Positions 10,601 through 18,988 of a stretch of DNA of 64,000 nucleotides are shown one piece after another. The notes beneath the pieces are model-generated. The model was given only the letters and a program-made list of their open reading frames with translations, was not told the origin of the DNA and did not search any database. The DNA comes from Pseudomonas sp. C1C7 (GTDB taxonomy: Bacteria > Pseudomonadota > Gammaproteobacteria > Pseudomonadales > Pseudomonadaceae). Position 1 is the first letter of the stretch, and each line of letters opens with the position of its first letter. The position numbers and the translations under genes were made by a program. Location of the stretch: the NCBI RefSeq assembly GCF_013359595.1, contig NZ_JABFMP010000013.1, positions 62,001-126,000 of the forward strand. The letters run 5' to 3'.

Positions 10601-13600
10601 ATAGTTGAGCAACGCGCTGAACAGCGGCGTGCCTGGAGCAACCCCACTACACCTTTGTGCCAGTGCCAACGAGGCATGTTCGTGGGCAAGCAACTCGGCC
10701 AGCCGGGAATGTGCCCGCTGGACACTTTGAGCGGTATCAATTCCGCCTGAGTCAAACCGGATCGGCAGCGTGTTGATGAACATGCCCATGGCTCGATCTG
10801 CCCCATGGCCCGCGTGCATGCGCCCAAACAGCACCGTCCCAAACACGACCTTTTCCTGGCCGCTGGTGCGTGCAAGTACCTGGGCAAATGCAACGTGACA
10901 CAGACTGGCGAGATTCACATTCAATCGCCGCGCTTGCGCCCGCAACCGATCATTGAGTTCGGTCGAAACCATGCGGTGGGTCTGGCCCACCTGCGCGCCG
11001 TCCAGATGCACTGCTGCCAATCCGAATGGCAACGTCGGCTCTTCTATGTCAGCCAGCATCGATCTGAAGAACCGCTCATGCTCCTCAACACTCTTGCCCA
11101 ACCGCACCTGACCAATCAGGTTGCGGAACGACTGAGGCGACGGCAGTTTCTCACCGCGATCAGCGAGGAAAGCCTGCACTTCGTTGTAAAAAAACTGCAA
11201 GGAAGAAGCATCGTCAATCAAGTGATGCTGCAGCTGCATCAGAATGAAGCGACCTGCCAAAGGATCATGGGCAACGACAAAGCGCAGCATCGGCGCCTGG
11301 GTCAGATCAATTCGGTGCCGACATGAATCAAAGCGCTGGGAAAGCTGTTCGGTAACGGGGCCGTCTGCCGGATCGAGAACAACATCAGTGACGGAGAGTG
11401 GAGCCTGTCGCCAGACAACTTGCGCGGCGCGAGACAACCCTTCCCAGACAAAAGCGGTACGCAAAATGTCGTGGCGGTCTACTACCTTTTGAACGGCGCC
11501 GATATACCGCTCCAATGTTCCACGATCAGTGAAGGCCATCTGCGCCACCAGCAAATAGGGGTCACCTTCCTTTGCCAGCATGTGGTGGAAGAGGATGCCG
11601 TCCTGCATGGGTGAGAGCGCATAAATATCCTGGATATTGGCTGTCCCCCCAGGTACCTGTGAAACGATCAGGTCGATGTCCGATTGATTGAGATCTATTA
11701 ACGGCAGTAGGTCTGGCGTGATTCTGCACGTCTCGGGCTTGATCAGATTGGGCAGCACCACCACCTCGTGGTTTTGGCCAAGCGTGATGGCCAGTACCGA
11801 CAACACCGGCGTTTGAAACAGATCACGCACTGCAAGGCTCAAGCCCTGGCGGCGCAAACGCTCGATCAACCGTACCGCCAACAGTGAATGGCCGCCGAGG
11901 GCGAAGAAGTTGTCATGGCGACCGACTTGTTCGACGAAAAGCAGCTCTGACCAGATCCCGGCAAGGGTGACCTCGATCTCGCCCAACGGCGCCTCGTAGG
12001 CCGCATGGGCAAAGGCCTCGCCCTCAGGAACCGGTAACGCCCGCCGATCTAGCTTGCCATTACCCGTCAGCGGTAAGCTTTCCATCCGAACAAAGGCAGA
12101 CGGCACCATGTAGTAGGGTAAACGGCTGCTCAGGTAATCACACAGCGCTGCCGCCAGCGCCAAACCAGCCTCAGAATCTACCTGCGTGCACTGCACCTCA
12201 GACTGCGCGACCACGTAAGCAACCAGGCGCTTATTGGCATCCTCGCCTTGCGCCACCACCACCGCCTCGCGGATGGAAGGATGCTCGGCCAATCGGGCCG
12301 CAATTTCACCCAGTTCAATCCGGAAGCCGCGGATCTTCACCTGGTCGTCATTGCGCCCCAGAAACGCCAGATTGCCGTTCGGTAGGTAACGGGCCAGATC
12401 CCCCGTTTTGTACATCCGCGCTTCAGGTTTACCAGCGAAGGGATCGTGCAGGAAACGCTCGGCCGTCAGTTCGGGGCGGTTCAGATAGCCACGCGCAACA
12501 CCGGCGCCGCCGATGTACATTTCACCCACGGCCCCCATTGGAACAGGCTGACCATGTGCGTCGAGAAGATAGAGATTCAAATCGGGCAGACGCCGACCGA
12601 TCACACTGTCGTCCTGTCGCGCATCGGTTGAAGTCAGGGGGTAATAGGAGACATGGACCGTGGTTTCGGTGATTCCGTACATGTTCACCAGTTGCGGGGC
12701 AAATTCTCCACGCATGCCATACCAGTAGCGCAGGGTCGATGGTTGCAACGCTTCGCCGCCAAAGATGACATAGCGCAGCCGATCCGATGACGGTTGTACA
12801 TACTCCATCAAGGCTGTGAATGCGCTTGGGGTCTGGTTCAGGACGGTGACACCCTGCTCACAAATCAACTGATAGAACGCCTGCGGAGAACGGGTAATGG
12901 CGTGCGGGATCAACACCAGCGTGCCGCCATAACGAAGGGCTCCCCACAGTTCCCAGACCGAGAAATCGAAGGCAAAAGAGTGGAACAGGCACCAAACGTC
13001 ACGAGCCTCAAAACCAAAGTCTGCGTGTGTCGTGTCGAATAGACGTGCGACCTGAGCATGTTCGATCATCACCCCTTTAGGCTGTCCGGTTGAACCCGAG
13101 GTGTATATGATGTAAGCGAGATTATTGGGGGTAAGACCTGGAACTTCAGGATTGGCGTCCGCCCCGATCAACGTTTCAGCGTGAGCTTCATTGGGATCGA
13201 TTACGGTGCGAGTCAGCAAAGCGTCCCCGAGCGCTTGACGACCGGCTGCATCAGCCAGCACCAAAACCGGAGCCGTATCGCCAAGAATGAACGCCAGTCG
13301 CTCCCCCGAGTACTCCGGATCGAGCGGCACATAGGCGCCGCCCGCCTTCAGGATCGCCATCAGGCCAACAACCAATGCCGCAGAGCGCTCGACACAGATC
13401 GCCACGCGCTGGTCAGGCCTGATACCCAAAGCAATCAGCCGATGCGCCAGCCGATTGGCTCTGACGTTGAGTTCGCCATAGCTGAGCACCTCGCCCTCAA
13501 AGACCAGTGCTACTGCCTCAGGATTGCGTGCAACCTGCTCCTCGAATAGCTGATGCATACACAAATGCGATGGGCAGGTTTCAACTACCGAGTTCCGCGT

Positions 13601-16600
13601 TTTGAGCAACAAGGTGCGCTCAGATGCATCAAGCAGGTCTATTTTGGCGACCATCTGGCTGGCATCTCGGATCATCTCGGCAAGGACAGTATTCAGATAA
13701 CCCACGTGGCGCTCGATCGTGGCTGCGTCAAACAATGCCGTCGCATAGCCAACCCTCCCCACGATTCGATCGCCCGCCTCGGCCAGGTTCAGCTCCAGAT
13801 CGAACCGGGTAACCTCATAGGAAGAACCCACCGGGCTGACCTCAATGCCGGGTAACGCCCATTGGCCTGCATCGTAGTTTTGCCAGGCAAATACCACTTG
13901 AAACACTGGAGTATGGCTCAATTGTCTTGGCGGCTGCATTATCTCCACCACCTGCTCAAACGGCAGATCCTGATGATCCTGGGCCTTGAGTGCCTGGTCG
14001 CGTACTTGAGCAATGAGGTCGGTAACGCTTGGGTTGTCGCCAAAATCAATCCGCAGCGCCAGTGTATTGACGAAGAAGCCGATCAGCGGCTCAATATCAC
14101 AATGGCCCCGGTTGGCACTTGGCGCGCCAATCACAATATCTTCCTGCCCCGACAGGCGTGACAGTACTGCCGCCCAGGCCGACAACACAGTCATGAACAG
14201 CGTCACTCCCTGCTGTTGGCTGAAACGCTTGAGGGCCGTTGTCAGCTCTGCACTGAGTTCGATCGGCACAGAGGCGCCCTCAAGGGCTTGTTGCTCAGGC
14301 CGACGCCGGTCTGTGGGCAGATCGAGCAGCGTTGGCGCGTCAGCCAGCGCTTGCTTCCAGTAAGCCGCCTGCTCACTCAAGCGCTCCCCCGACAGCCATT
14401 GCCGCTGCCAGGCGGCATAGTCCGGATATTGGATCGCCAGCGGCGGCAACGGACTGACCTGATGATTGCTGAACGCCGTGTACAACGCACTAAGTTCAGG
14501 CAAAAGTATACCGAGCGACCAGCCATCCGAGACAATGTGGTGTTGTGTGAGTAGCAATACATGCTCATCTGCGGATGAGGCGACAGGCACCCGGATCAGG
14601 CAAGCCCGAATCAGCGGACCTTTAGCGAGATCAAAGGGCGCACGAGTCTCTTCAGTGCAAAGCCTTGCAAGATCGGATACTGCCTCAGGTCCAAGGAGAT
14701 CAATCCGGTGCAATGGCAAACCCTGATCGCAGGCCAGCAGACGCAATGCGACCTCCCCCTCTTTGGTGACAAAGACCGAGCGCAATACCTCATGGCGCGA
14801 CCAAAGTGCATCAAGGGCCTGCTGCAAAACCGTCACATTCAACTGACCGCGCAATCTCAGGGCCAAGGGGATGTGGTAGGCGTCGCTGATTCCACTGTCG
14901 AGTTGGGCCAGAAACCACAGTCGCTGCTGAGCAAAAGACAGCGGCAAAGACTCATCGCGAGAGAGGGGCCGGATCGATGCACGCGCCACAGCGCCGCCGT
15001 CGCGCTGGGCTTCAATCGCTAAAGCCACAGCCTTGAGCGTTGGAGAGGCAAACAAGGTTGCGAGCGGCAATTCAGCCCCAAAGGCTGCTATGCGACTGAC
15101 CAGCCGCACAGCCATGAGCGAATGGCCGCCGAGGGCGAAGAAGTTGTCATGGCGACCGATTTGTTCAGCACCGAGCAGCTCCGACCACATCCCGGCAAGG
15201 ATGAGCTCTATCTCGCCCTGCGGTGCCTCGTAGGCCTCATGGGCATAAGCGCTCTCCTGCGGAACCGGCAAAGCCTTGAGATCAAGTTTACCATTGGTCG
15301 TCAGGGGGAATCTTTCCATCCGCACAAAGGCAGACGGCACCATGTAGTCGGGTAGACGTTCACTCAAGTAATCTCGCAGTGTTCCCGCCATCGCCAAGCC
15401 AAATTCAGAAGCTATCGATGCGTTCTGAACCTCGGACGGAGCCAACACATAAGCAACCAGGCGCTTGCCGGTCTCCTCGCCCTGCGCCACGACCACCGCC
15501 TCGCGGATGGAAGGGTGCTCGGCTAATTTAGCCGCAATCTCACCCAGCTCGATCCGGAAACCGCGGATCTTTACCTGGTCGTCATTGCGACCCAAAAACG
15601 CCAGATTGCCGTTCGGAAGGTAACGGGCCAAGTCTCCCGACCTGTACATCCGCGCGTTAGCCTTCCCCGCAAAAGGGTCGTGCAGGAAACGCTCTGCCGT
15701 CAGCTCGGGCCGGTTCAGATACCCGCGCGCAACACCGGCGCCGCCGACGTACATTTCACCCACTTCCCCCATAGGAACAGGCTGGCCATGCGCGTCCAGA
15801 AGATAGAGTTTCAGATCCGGCAGACATTGACCGATCACGCTGTCGGTTTGTTGCGCATCGGATGAAGTCAGCGGGTACCAGGTGACATGGACAGTGGTTT
15901 CCGTGATCCCATACATGTTAACCAGTTGCGGGACAGATTCTTCACGGTCGCCATACCAGTCTCGCAGGGTCGACGGCTGCAGCGATTCACCACCAAAAAT
16001 GACATAACGCAGCCGGTCTGATGACGGTTGTACGTATTCCATCAAGGCGGTGAAGGCGCTCGGGGTCTGGTTCAGGACGGTGACGCCCTGCTCACAAATC
16101 AGCTGGTAGAACGCTTGTGGAGAACGGGTAATGGCATGCGGGACCAACACCAGCGTGCCACCATAACGCAGGGCTCCCCAAAGTTCCCAAACCGAGAAGT
16201 CGAAGGCAAAAGAGTGGAACAGGCACCAAACGTCGCGGGACTCAAAACCAAAGAATGGATGCGTCGTGTCGAACAGACGCACCACCTGAGCATGCTCGAC
16301 CATGACCCCTTTAGGCTGTCCGGTTGAGCCCGAGGTATAAATAATATAGGCGAGGTTGCTCGGGGTAAGCCCAATGACTTCAGGATTCGCGTCCGCTTCA
16401 GCATGGACATCACGGGGATCAAGGACGGTATGAGCCTGCAAAGCGGCCCCCAGCGCTTGGCGCCCTGCCGCGTCAGCCAGCACCAGGAGCGGAGCCGTAT
16501 CTGCAAGAATAAACACCAGCCGTTCCCCCGAATATTCCGGATCGAGCGGTACATAGGCACCGCCCGCCTTCAGGATTGCCATCAGGCCAACTACCATCGC

Positions 16601-16822
16601 CGCAGACCGCTCGACACAGATCGCCACGCGCTGGTCAGGCTTGACACCCAAAGCAATCAGCCGATGCGCAAGCCGATTCGCCCTAGCGTTGAGTTCACCA
16701 TAGCTGAGCGCCTCCCCCTCAAAGACCAGTGCCGTTGCGCCAGGGTTGCGCGCAACCTGCGCCTCAAACAAATGGTTAATGCACAGATTTTCCGGATATA
16801 TAGATCTAATCTGGTCTTGCAC
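7688..16822 (-). CDS. Three-module nonribosomal peptide synthetase (A-T-C-A-T-C/E-A-T-TE)
   Basis: This is a 3044-residue peptide synthetase starting at GTG 16822 behind AGGAGG. Approximate domains are A1 15-520, T1 530-605 (Ser568 in GGHS), C2 615-1065 (HHIVSDG at 761), A2 1085-1600, T2 with Ser near 1646, a third condensation domain 1720-2130, A3 2150-2670, T3 about 2690-2760, and thioesterase 2775-3044 with GYSSG (Ser2864) and a late GGH. The specificity residues of A1 and A2 both read D-F-W-N-I-G-M-V-H-K, the classical threonine code. A3 reads D-S-A-L-I-A-E-V-W-K, which I cannot assign. The third C domain has HHMLAKEGD at 1746 plus HHLIDDA at 1866, the pattern of dual epimerisation/condensation domains in Pseudomonas. 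No starter C domain precedes A1, so no fatty acid is expected. Predicted product: L-Thr-(D-)Thr-X, released by hydrolysis or cyclisation. No MbtH, PPTase or tailoring gene is visible beside it. Confidence 0.93.
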   Translation of the reverse strand: MQDQIRSIYPENLCINHLFEAQVARNPGATALVFEGEALSYGELNARANRLAHRLIALGVKPDQRVAICVERSAAMVVGLMAILKAGGAYVPLDPEYSGERLVFILADTAPLLVLADAAGRQALGAALQAHTVLDPRDVHAEADANPEVIGLTPSNLAYIIYTSGSTGQPKGVMVEHAQVVRLFDTTHPFFGFESRDVWCLFHSFAFDFSVWELWGALRYGGTLVLVPHAITRSPQAFYQLICEQGVTVLNQTPSAFTALMEYVQPSSDRLRYVIFGGESLQPSTLRDWYGDREESVPQLVNMYGITETTVHVTWYPLTSSDAQQTDSVIGQCLPDLKLYLLDAHGQPVPMGEVGEMYVGGAGVARGYLNRPELTAERFLHDPFAGKANARMYRSGDLARYLPNGNLAFLGRNDDQVKIRGFRIELGEIAAKLAEHPSIREAVVVAQGEETGKRLVAYVLAPSEVQNASIASEFGLAMAGTLRDYLSERLPDYMVPSAFVRMERFPLTTNGKLDLKALPVPQESAYAHEAYEAPQGEIELILAGMWSELLGAEQIGRHDNFFALGGHSLMAVRLVSRIAAFGAELPLATLFASPTLKAVALAIEAQRDGGAVARASIRPLSRDESLPLSFAQQRLWFLAQLDSGISDAYHIPLALRLRGQLNVTVLQQALDALWSRHEVLRSVFVTKEGEVALRLLACDQGLPLHRIDLLGPEAVSDLARLCTEETRAPFDLAKGPLIRACLIRVPVASSADEHVLLLTQHHIVSDGWSLGILLPELSALYTAFSNHQVSPLPPLAIQYPDYAAWQRQWLSGERLSEQAAYWKQALADAPTLLDLPTDRRRPEQQALEGASVPIELSAELTTALKRFSQQQGVTLFMTVLSAWAAVLSRLSGQEDIVIGAPSANRGHCDIEPLIGFFVNTLALRIDFGDNPSVTDLIAQVRDQALKAQDHQDLPFEQVVEIMQPPRQLSHTPVFQVVFAWQNYDAGQWALPGIEVSPVGSSYEVTRFDLELNLAEAGDRIVGRVGYATALFDAATIERHVGYLNTVLAEMIRDASQMVAKIDLLDASERTLLLKTRNSVVETCPSHLCMHQLFEEQVARNPEAVALVFEGEVLSYGELNVRANRLAHRLIALGIRPDQRVAICVERSAALVVGLMAILKAGGAYVPLDPEYSGERLAFILGDTAPVLVLADAAGRQALGDALLTRTVIDPNEAHAETLIGADANPEVPGLTPNNLAYIIYTSGSTGQPKGVMIEHAQVARLFDTTHADFGFEARDVWCLFHSFAFDFSVWELWGALRYGGTLVLIPHAITRSPQAFYQLICEQGVTVLNQTPSAFTALMEYVQPSSDRLRYVIFGGEALQPSTLRYWYGMRGEFAPQLVNMYGITETTVHVSYYPLTSTDARQDDSVIGRRLPDLNLYLLDAHGQPVPMGAVGEMYIGGAGVARGYLNRPELTAERFLHDPFAGKPEARMYKTGDLARYLPNGNLAFLGRNDDQVKIRGFRIELGEIAARLAEHPSIREAVVVAQGEDANKRLVAYVVAQSEVQCTQVDSEAGLALAAALCDYLSSRLPYYMVPSAFVRMESLPLTGNGKLDRRALPVPEGEAFAHAAYEAPLGEIEVTLAGIWSELLFVEQVGRHDNFFALGGHSLLAVRLIERLRRQGLSLAVRDLFQTPVLSVLAITLGQNHEVVVLPNLIKPETCRITPDLLPLIDLNQSDIDLIVSQVPGGTANIQDIYALSPMQDGILFHHMLAKEGDPYLLVAQMAFTDRGTLERYIGAVQKVVDRHDILRTAFVWEGLSRAAQVVWRQAPLSVTDVVLDPADGPVTEQLSQRFDSCRHRIDLTQAPMLRFVVAHDPLAGRFILMQLQHHLIDDASSLQFFYNEVQAFLADRGEKLPSPQSFRNLIGQVRLGKSVEEHERFFRSMLADIEEPTLPFGLAAVHLDGAQVGQTHRMVSTELNDRLRAQARRLNVNLASLCHVAFAQVLARTSGQEKVVFGTVLFGRMHAGHGADRAMGMFINTLPIRFDSGGIDTAQSVQRAHSRLAELLAHEHASLALAQRCSGVAPGTPLFSALLNYRHNDLTGADNIVQTMGQMPGVAFLSEQERTNYPFTLSVEDFSHSLGLTTQVVTPFDSDRVCGYMEQALDSLAQTLERSPQRPVRQLNILPASERTLLLRTWNATDASSPDHLCIHHLFEAQVARTPEAMALIFEGEALSYGELNARANRLAHRLVEHGVKPDQRVAICVERSAAMVVGLMAILKAGGAYVPFDPAYPGDRLAYILADTSPVLVLADTVGRQVLGEALQPHTVLDPNEILPKTDANFQVPGLTPRNLAYLIYTSGSTGQPKGVMIEHRGLVASTLARTTVYKPGSDAVFLLLSSMAFDSSVAGIFGTLTTGGALCLPGSKAAVDPLIISRLLIENKVTSVLLVPSLARLVLPQVAQLGYGQLRQVIVAGETCPAKLVQEVTSVFTSVELFNEYGPTEATVWAAVHRCLSDDVDPVPIGRPISNTRIYLLDMHGEPVPLGAVGEIYIGGMSVARGYLNLAKLTDERFLLDPYAGKPDARMYKTGDLARYLPNGNLVFLGRNDDQVKIRGLRIEPGEIAARLTEHPCIHEAVVEVQGVEPDKRLVAYIVTQSEVSGNADSEAGLPLSGRLRDYLSEHLPDYMVPSAFVLIERLPLTPNGKLDRRALPVPEGEAFVHAAYEAPQGEIETILAALWSGLLGVERVGRHDNFFALGGHSLMAVQLMQKIKGYGLECSLTDIFEHPRLASLTTRIAQSPVFKPQIGVMTVRAGGTEPPVFFVPSGLADYSYAISLAQQIRVSCPIHILPWSAIGDPLPHSMEDMAERMIPLIQAVQPEGPYRIVGYSSGGILAYAIAQGLVCKEASVEFLGFIDVPAPHKLLYKNQDIKQYFIEHANAVASETERHKLDVLNEGDEFAELIKKAQDLGVYDSNADLSQETVKWQAIYHFSHIAGAYKPSPLPINFYHFYAADRERSTLPEVDMVGGWRELLPESVISSVAIPGGHVSMMGDVSNRNYLAEALNLALL

Positions 16823-17542
16823 CTTTACCTCCTGGAAGTGAAAACTCCCCTTCTATCCGAATGATTGCACTTAAAGATCGGACTTGTGCAATATCTATGA
16901 AACATTGCCTATTGAACCACACCCTATACGTCACCACGGCTTCCCAACTGGCAAAACAACGAATAAGGCAAGATCCTACCTATCTATCGGAAAGTTCCGA
17001 CAAAAAATAAAATATGTTTTGTCAACGCACACGAACACTAACGTCTTAAGAGACTCACAGGCATTCACTTATTATGCACTTATCGAAATCATGATAAAGC
17101 ACGGCGACTTACTATTAACGATTTGCCGTATCTTTTAGATAGAATATTGAACACCAACACCACTTCAAAAAAATGTTGCTAGACTAAGGATAATTACCAT
17201 CCTCTTAATGTTCTGAGCATATTGTATTATTGGTCGCTTTATTTCTTGAAACAACAACAGAATCAAAGAGAACTTTAAAATTTAAAAATGCTAAAACATT
17301 AAAATACTACTCAGCAACCTAAACCCCGAAGGAATTTTAGAATAACGCGACTTGCTTCATTCAACACCAACAAAGAAAACTTACTCCCCATTCTAAAATC
17401 AGGAGTCAACCGGCGAGCCTCAAATAAAAACATATTCTTATGTTATGAAATACCCCTTAATGCCTGGCCCATCGCGCCCAGCCTTTAACAGAACTTTTTA
17501 CCCGAAAAGCTATCCCCTGCCAGACACCCCTCCAAAAAAACA
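16823..17542. other. AT-rich intergenic DNA upstream of the NRPS, no supported gene
   Basis: About 700 bases with clearly lower GC than all neighbours separate the NRPS start from the cysS end. A frame at 16884-17138 (84 codons) has no recognisable motif, no convincing ribosome site and odd composition, so I do not call it. The stretch presumably contains the NRPS promoter. The composition break fits an acquired block with a boundary next to the conserved cysS-glnS locus (inference). Confidence 0.6.
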
Positions 17543-17565
17543 AAAACCCGCACAAGGCGGGTTTT
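17543..17565 (-). terminator. Rho-independent terminator after cysS
   Basis: AAAACCCGC and GCGGGTTTT form a 9-bp stem around a 5-base loop. On the minus strand it is followed by TTTGTTTTTTT. It lies 20 bases beyond the cysS stop. Confidence 0.85.
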
Positions 17566-17585
17566 GTTTGTAGCGAACACAGCAA

Positions 17586-18968
17586 TCAGTCAGCCAAGCG
17601 CCAGGTCGTGCCGCCCTTGCCGTCTTCCAGCACCACGCCCATGGCGGTGAGCTGGTCGCGGATGCGGTCGGATTCGGCCCAGTCCTTGCCGGCACGTGCC
17701 GCCAGGCGCGCAGCGATCAGCGCTTCGACTTCGGCTGCATCCACGCGCCCTTCGGCACCGGCTTGCAGGAAGTCTTCGGCTTCGAGCTGCAACACACCCA
17801 GCACGCCAGCCAGTTCCTTCAGGCGCGCCGCCAGACCGGCCGCCGCGTCGAGATCGCTCTCGCGCAGACGGTTGATCTCACGCACCATCTCGAACAGCAC
17901 CGCACAGGCTTCCGGCGTGCCGAAGTCGTCGTTCATCACCGTGGTGAAGCGCTCGACGAAGGCTTCGCCGCCAGCCGGGGCGACTTTCGGCAGGCCTTTC
18001 AACGCGTGGTAGAAACGCTCCAGGGCGCCCTTGGCGTCCTTGAGGTTGTCTTCCGAGTAGTTGATGGCGCTGCGGTAGTGGCTCGACACCAGCAGGTAAC
18101 GCACGACTTCCGGGTGGTACTTGTCGAGCACGTCGCGGATGGTGAAGAAGTTGTTCAAGGACTTGGACATCTTCTCGCCGTTGATCCGGATCATGCCGCA
18201 ATGCATCCACGCGTTGGCGTAGGTCTTGCCGGTGGCCGCTTCGCTCTGGGCGATTTCGTTCTCGTGGTGCGGGAACTCAAGGTCGCTGCCGCCGCCATGA
18301 ATGTCGAACGTCTCGCCCAGGCAGCAAGTCGACATCACCGAGCACTCGATGTGCCAGCCCGGACGCCCGGCGCCCCATGGCGATGCCCAGCTCGGCTCGC
18401 CCGGCTTGGCGGCTTTCCACAACACGAAGTCCAGCGGGTCCTGTTTGGACTCGTCGACTTCGATGCGGGCGCCGATGCGCAGGTCTTCGATCTTCTTGCG
18501 CGACAGCTTGCCGTAGCCCATGAACTTGCCGACGCGGTAGTACACGTCGCCGTTGCCCGGCGCGTAGGCGTAACCCTTGTCGATCAGGGTCTGGATCATC
18601 GCGTGCATGCCAGGGATGTGGTCCGTGGCGCGCGGCTCCATGTCCGGCTTCTTGATGTTCAGGCGCGCTTCGTCTTCGTGCATCGCCGCGATCATGCGCT
18701 CGGTCAGGGCTTCGAACGACTCGCCGTTCTCGTTGGCCCGATTGATGATCTTGTCGTCAATGTCGGTGATGTTGCGCACATAAGTCAGGTCGTAGCCGCT
18801 GAAACGCAGCCAGCGGGTCACCAGGTCGAAGGCGACCATGCTGCGGCCGTGGCCCAGGTGGCAGTAGTCGTACACGGTCATGCCGCACACGTACATGCGC
18901 ACCTTGTTGCCATCCAGAGGCTTGAAGACTTCTTTGCTCTTGGTGAGCGTGTTGTAGATCGTAAGCAC
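17586..18968 (-). CDS. cysS: Cysteinyl-tRNA synthetase
   Basis: This class I synthetase charges tRNA-Cys in the cytoplasm. The chosen GTG start at 18968 ([15 protein letters not shown], 460 residues, the usual family length) has AAGGA seven bases upstream. The ATG at 19001 would overlap glnS and is rejected. The HIGH motif appears as HLGHGRS with the zinc cysteine in [15 protein letters not shown], further zinc ligands lie around MSTCCLG and FPHHENE, and KMSKSL is near residue 265. It lies 20 bases downstream of glnS on the same strand and is followed by a strong terminator. Confidence 0.97.
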   Translation of the reverse strand: MLTIYNTLTKSKEVFKPLDGNKVRMYVCGMTVYDYCHLGHGRSMVAFDLVTRWLRFSGYDLTYVRNITDIDDKIINRANENGESFEALTERMIAAMHEDEARLNIKKPDMEPRATDHIPGMHAMIQTLIDKGYAYAPGNGDVYYRVGKFMGYGKLSRKKIEDLRIGARIEVDESKQDPLDFVLWKAAKPGEPSWASPWGAGRPGWHIECSVMSTCCLGETFDIHGGGSDLEFPHHENEIAQSEAATGKTYANAWMHCGMIRINGEKMSKSLNNFFTIRDVLDKYHPEVVRYLLVSSHYRSAINYSEDNLKDAKGALERFYHALKGLPKVAPAGGEAFVERFTTVMNDDFGTPEACAVLFEMVREINRLRESDLDAAAGLAARLKELAGVLGVLQLEAEDFLQAGAEGRVDAAEVEALIAARLAARAGKDWAESDRIRDQLTAMGVVLEDGKGGTTWRLAD

Positions 18969-18988
18969 GTTATTTCCTTGACGCTGAA

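Noticed and set aside
7688-16822. Pyoverdine or lipopeptide synthetase
   Set aside because: No starter C or acyl-ligase domain, no Orn/Dab codes, a single thioesterase and no receptor or siderophore genes nearby.
16884-17138. An 84-codon frame in the AT-rich spacer
   Set aside because: No ribosome site, no motif and biased AT-rich composition; likely chance.
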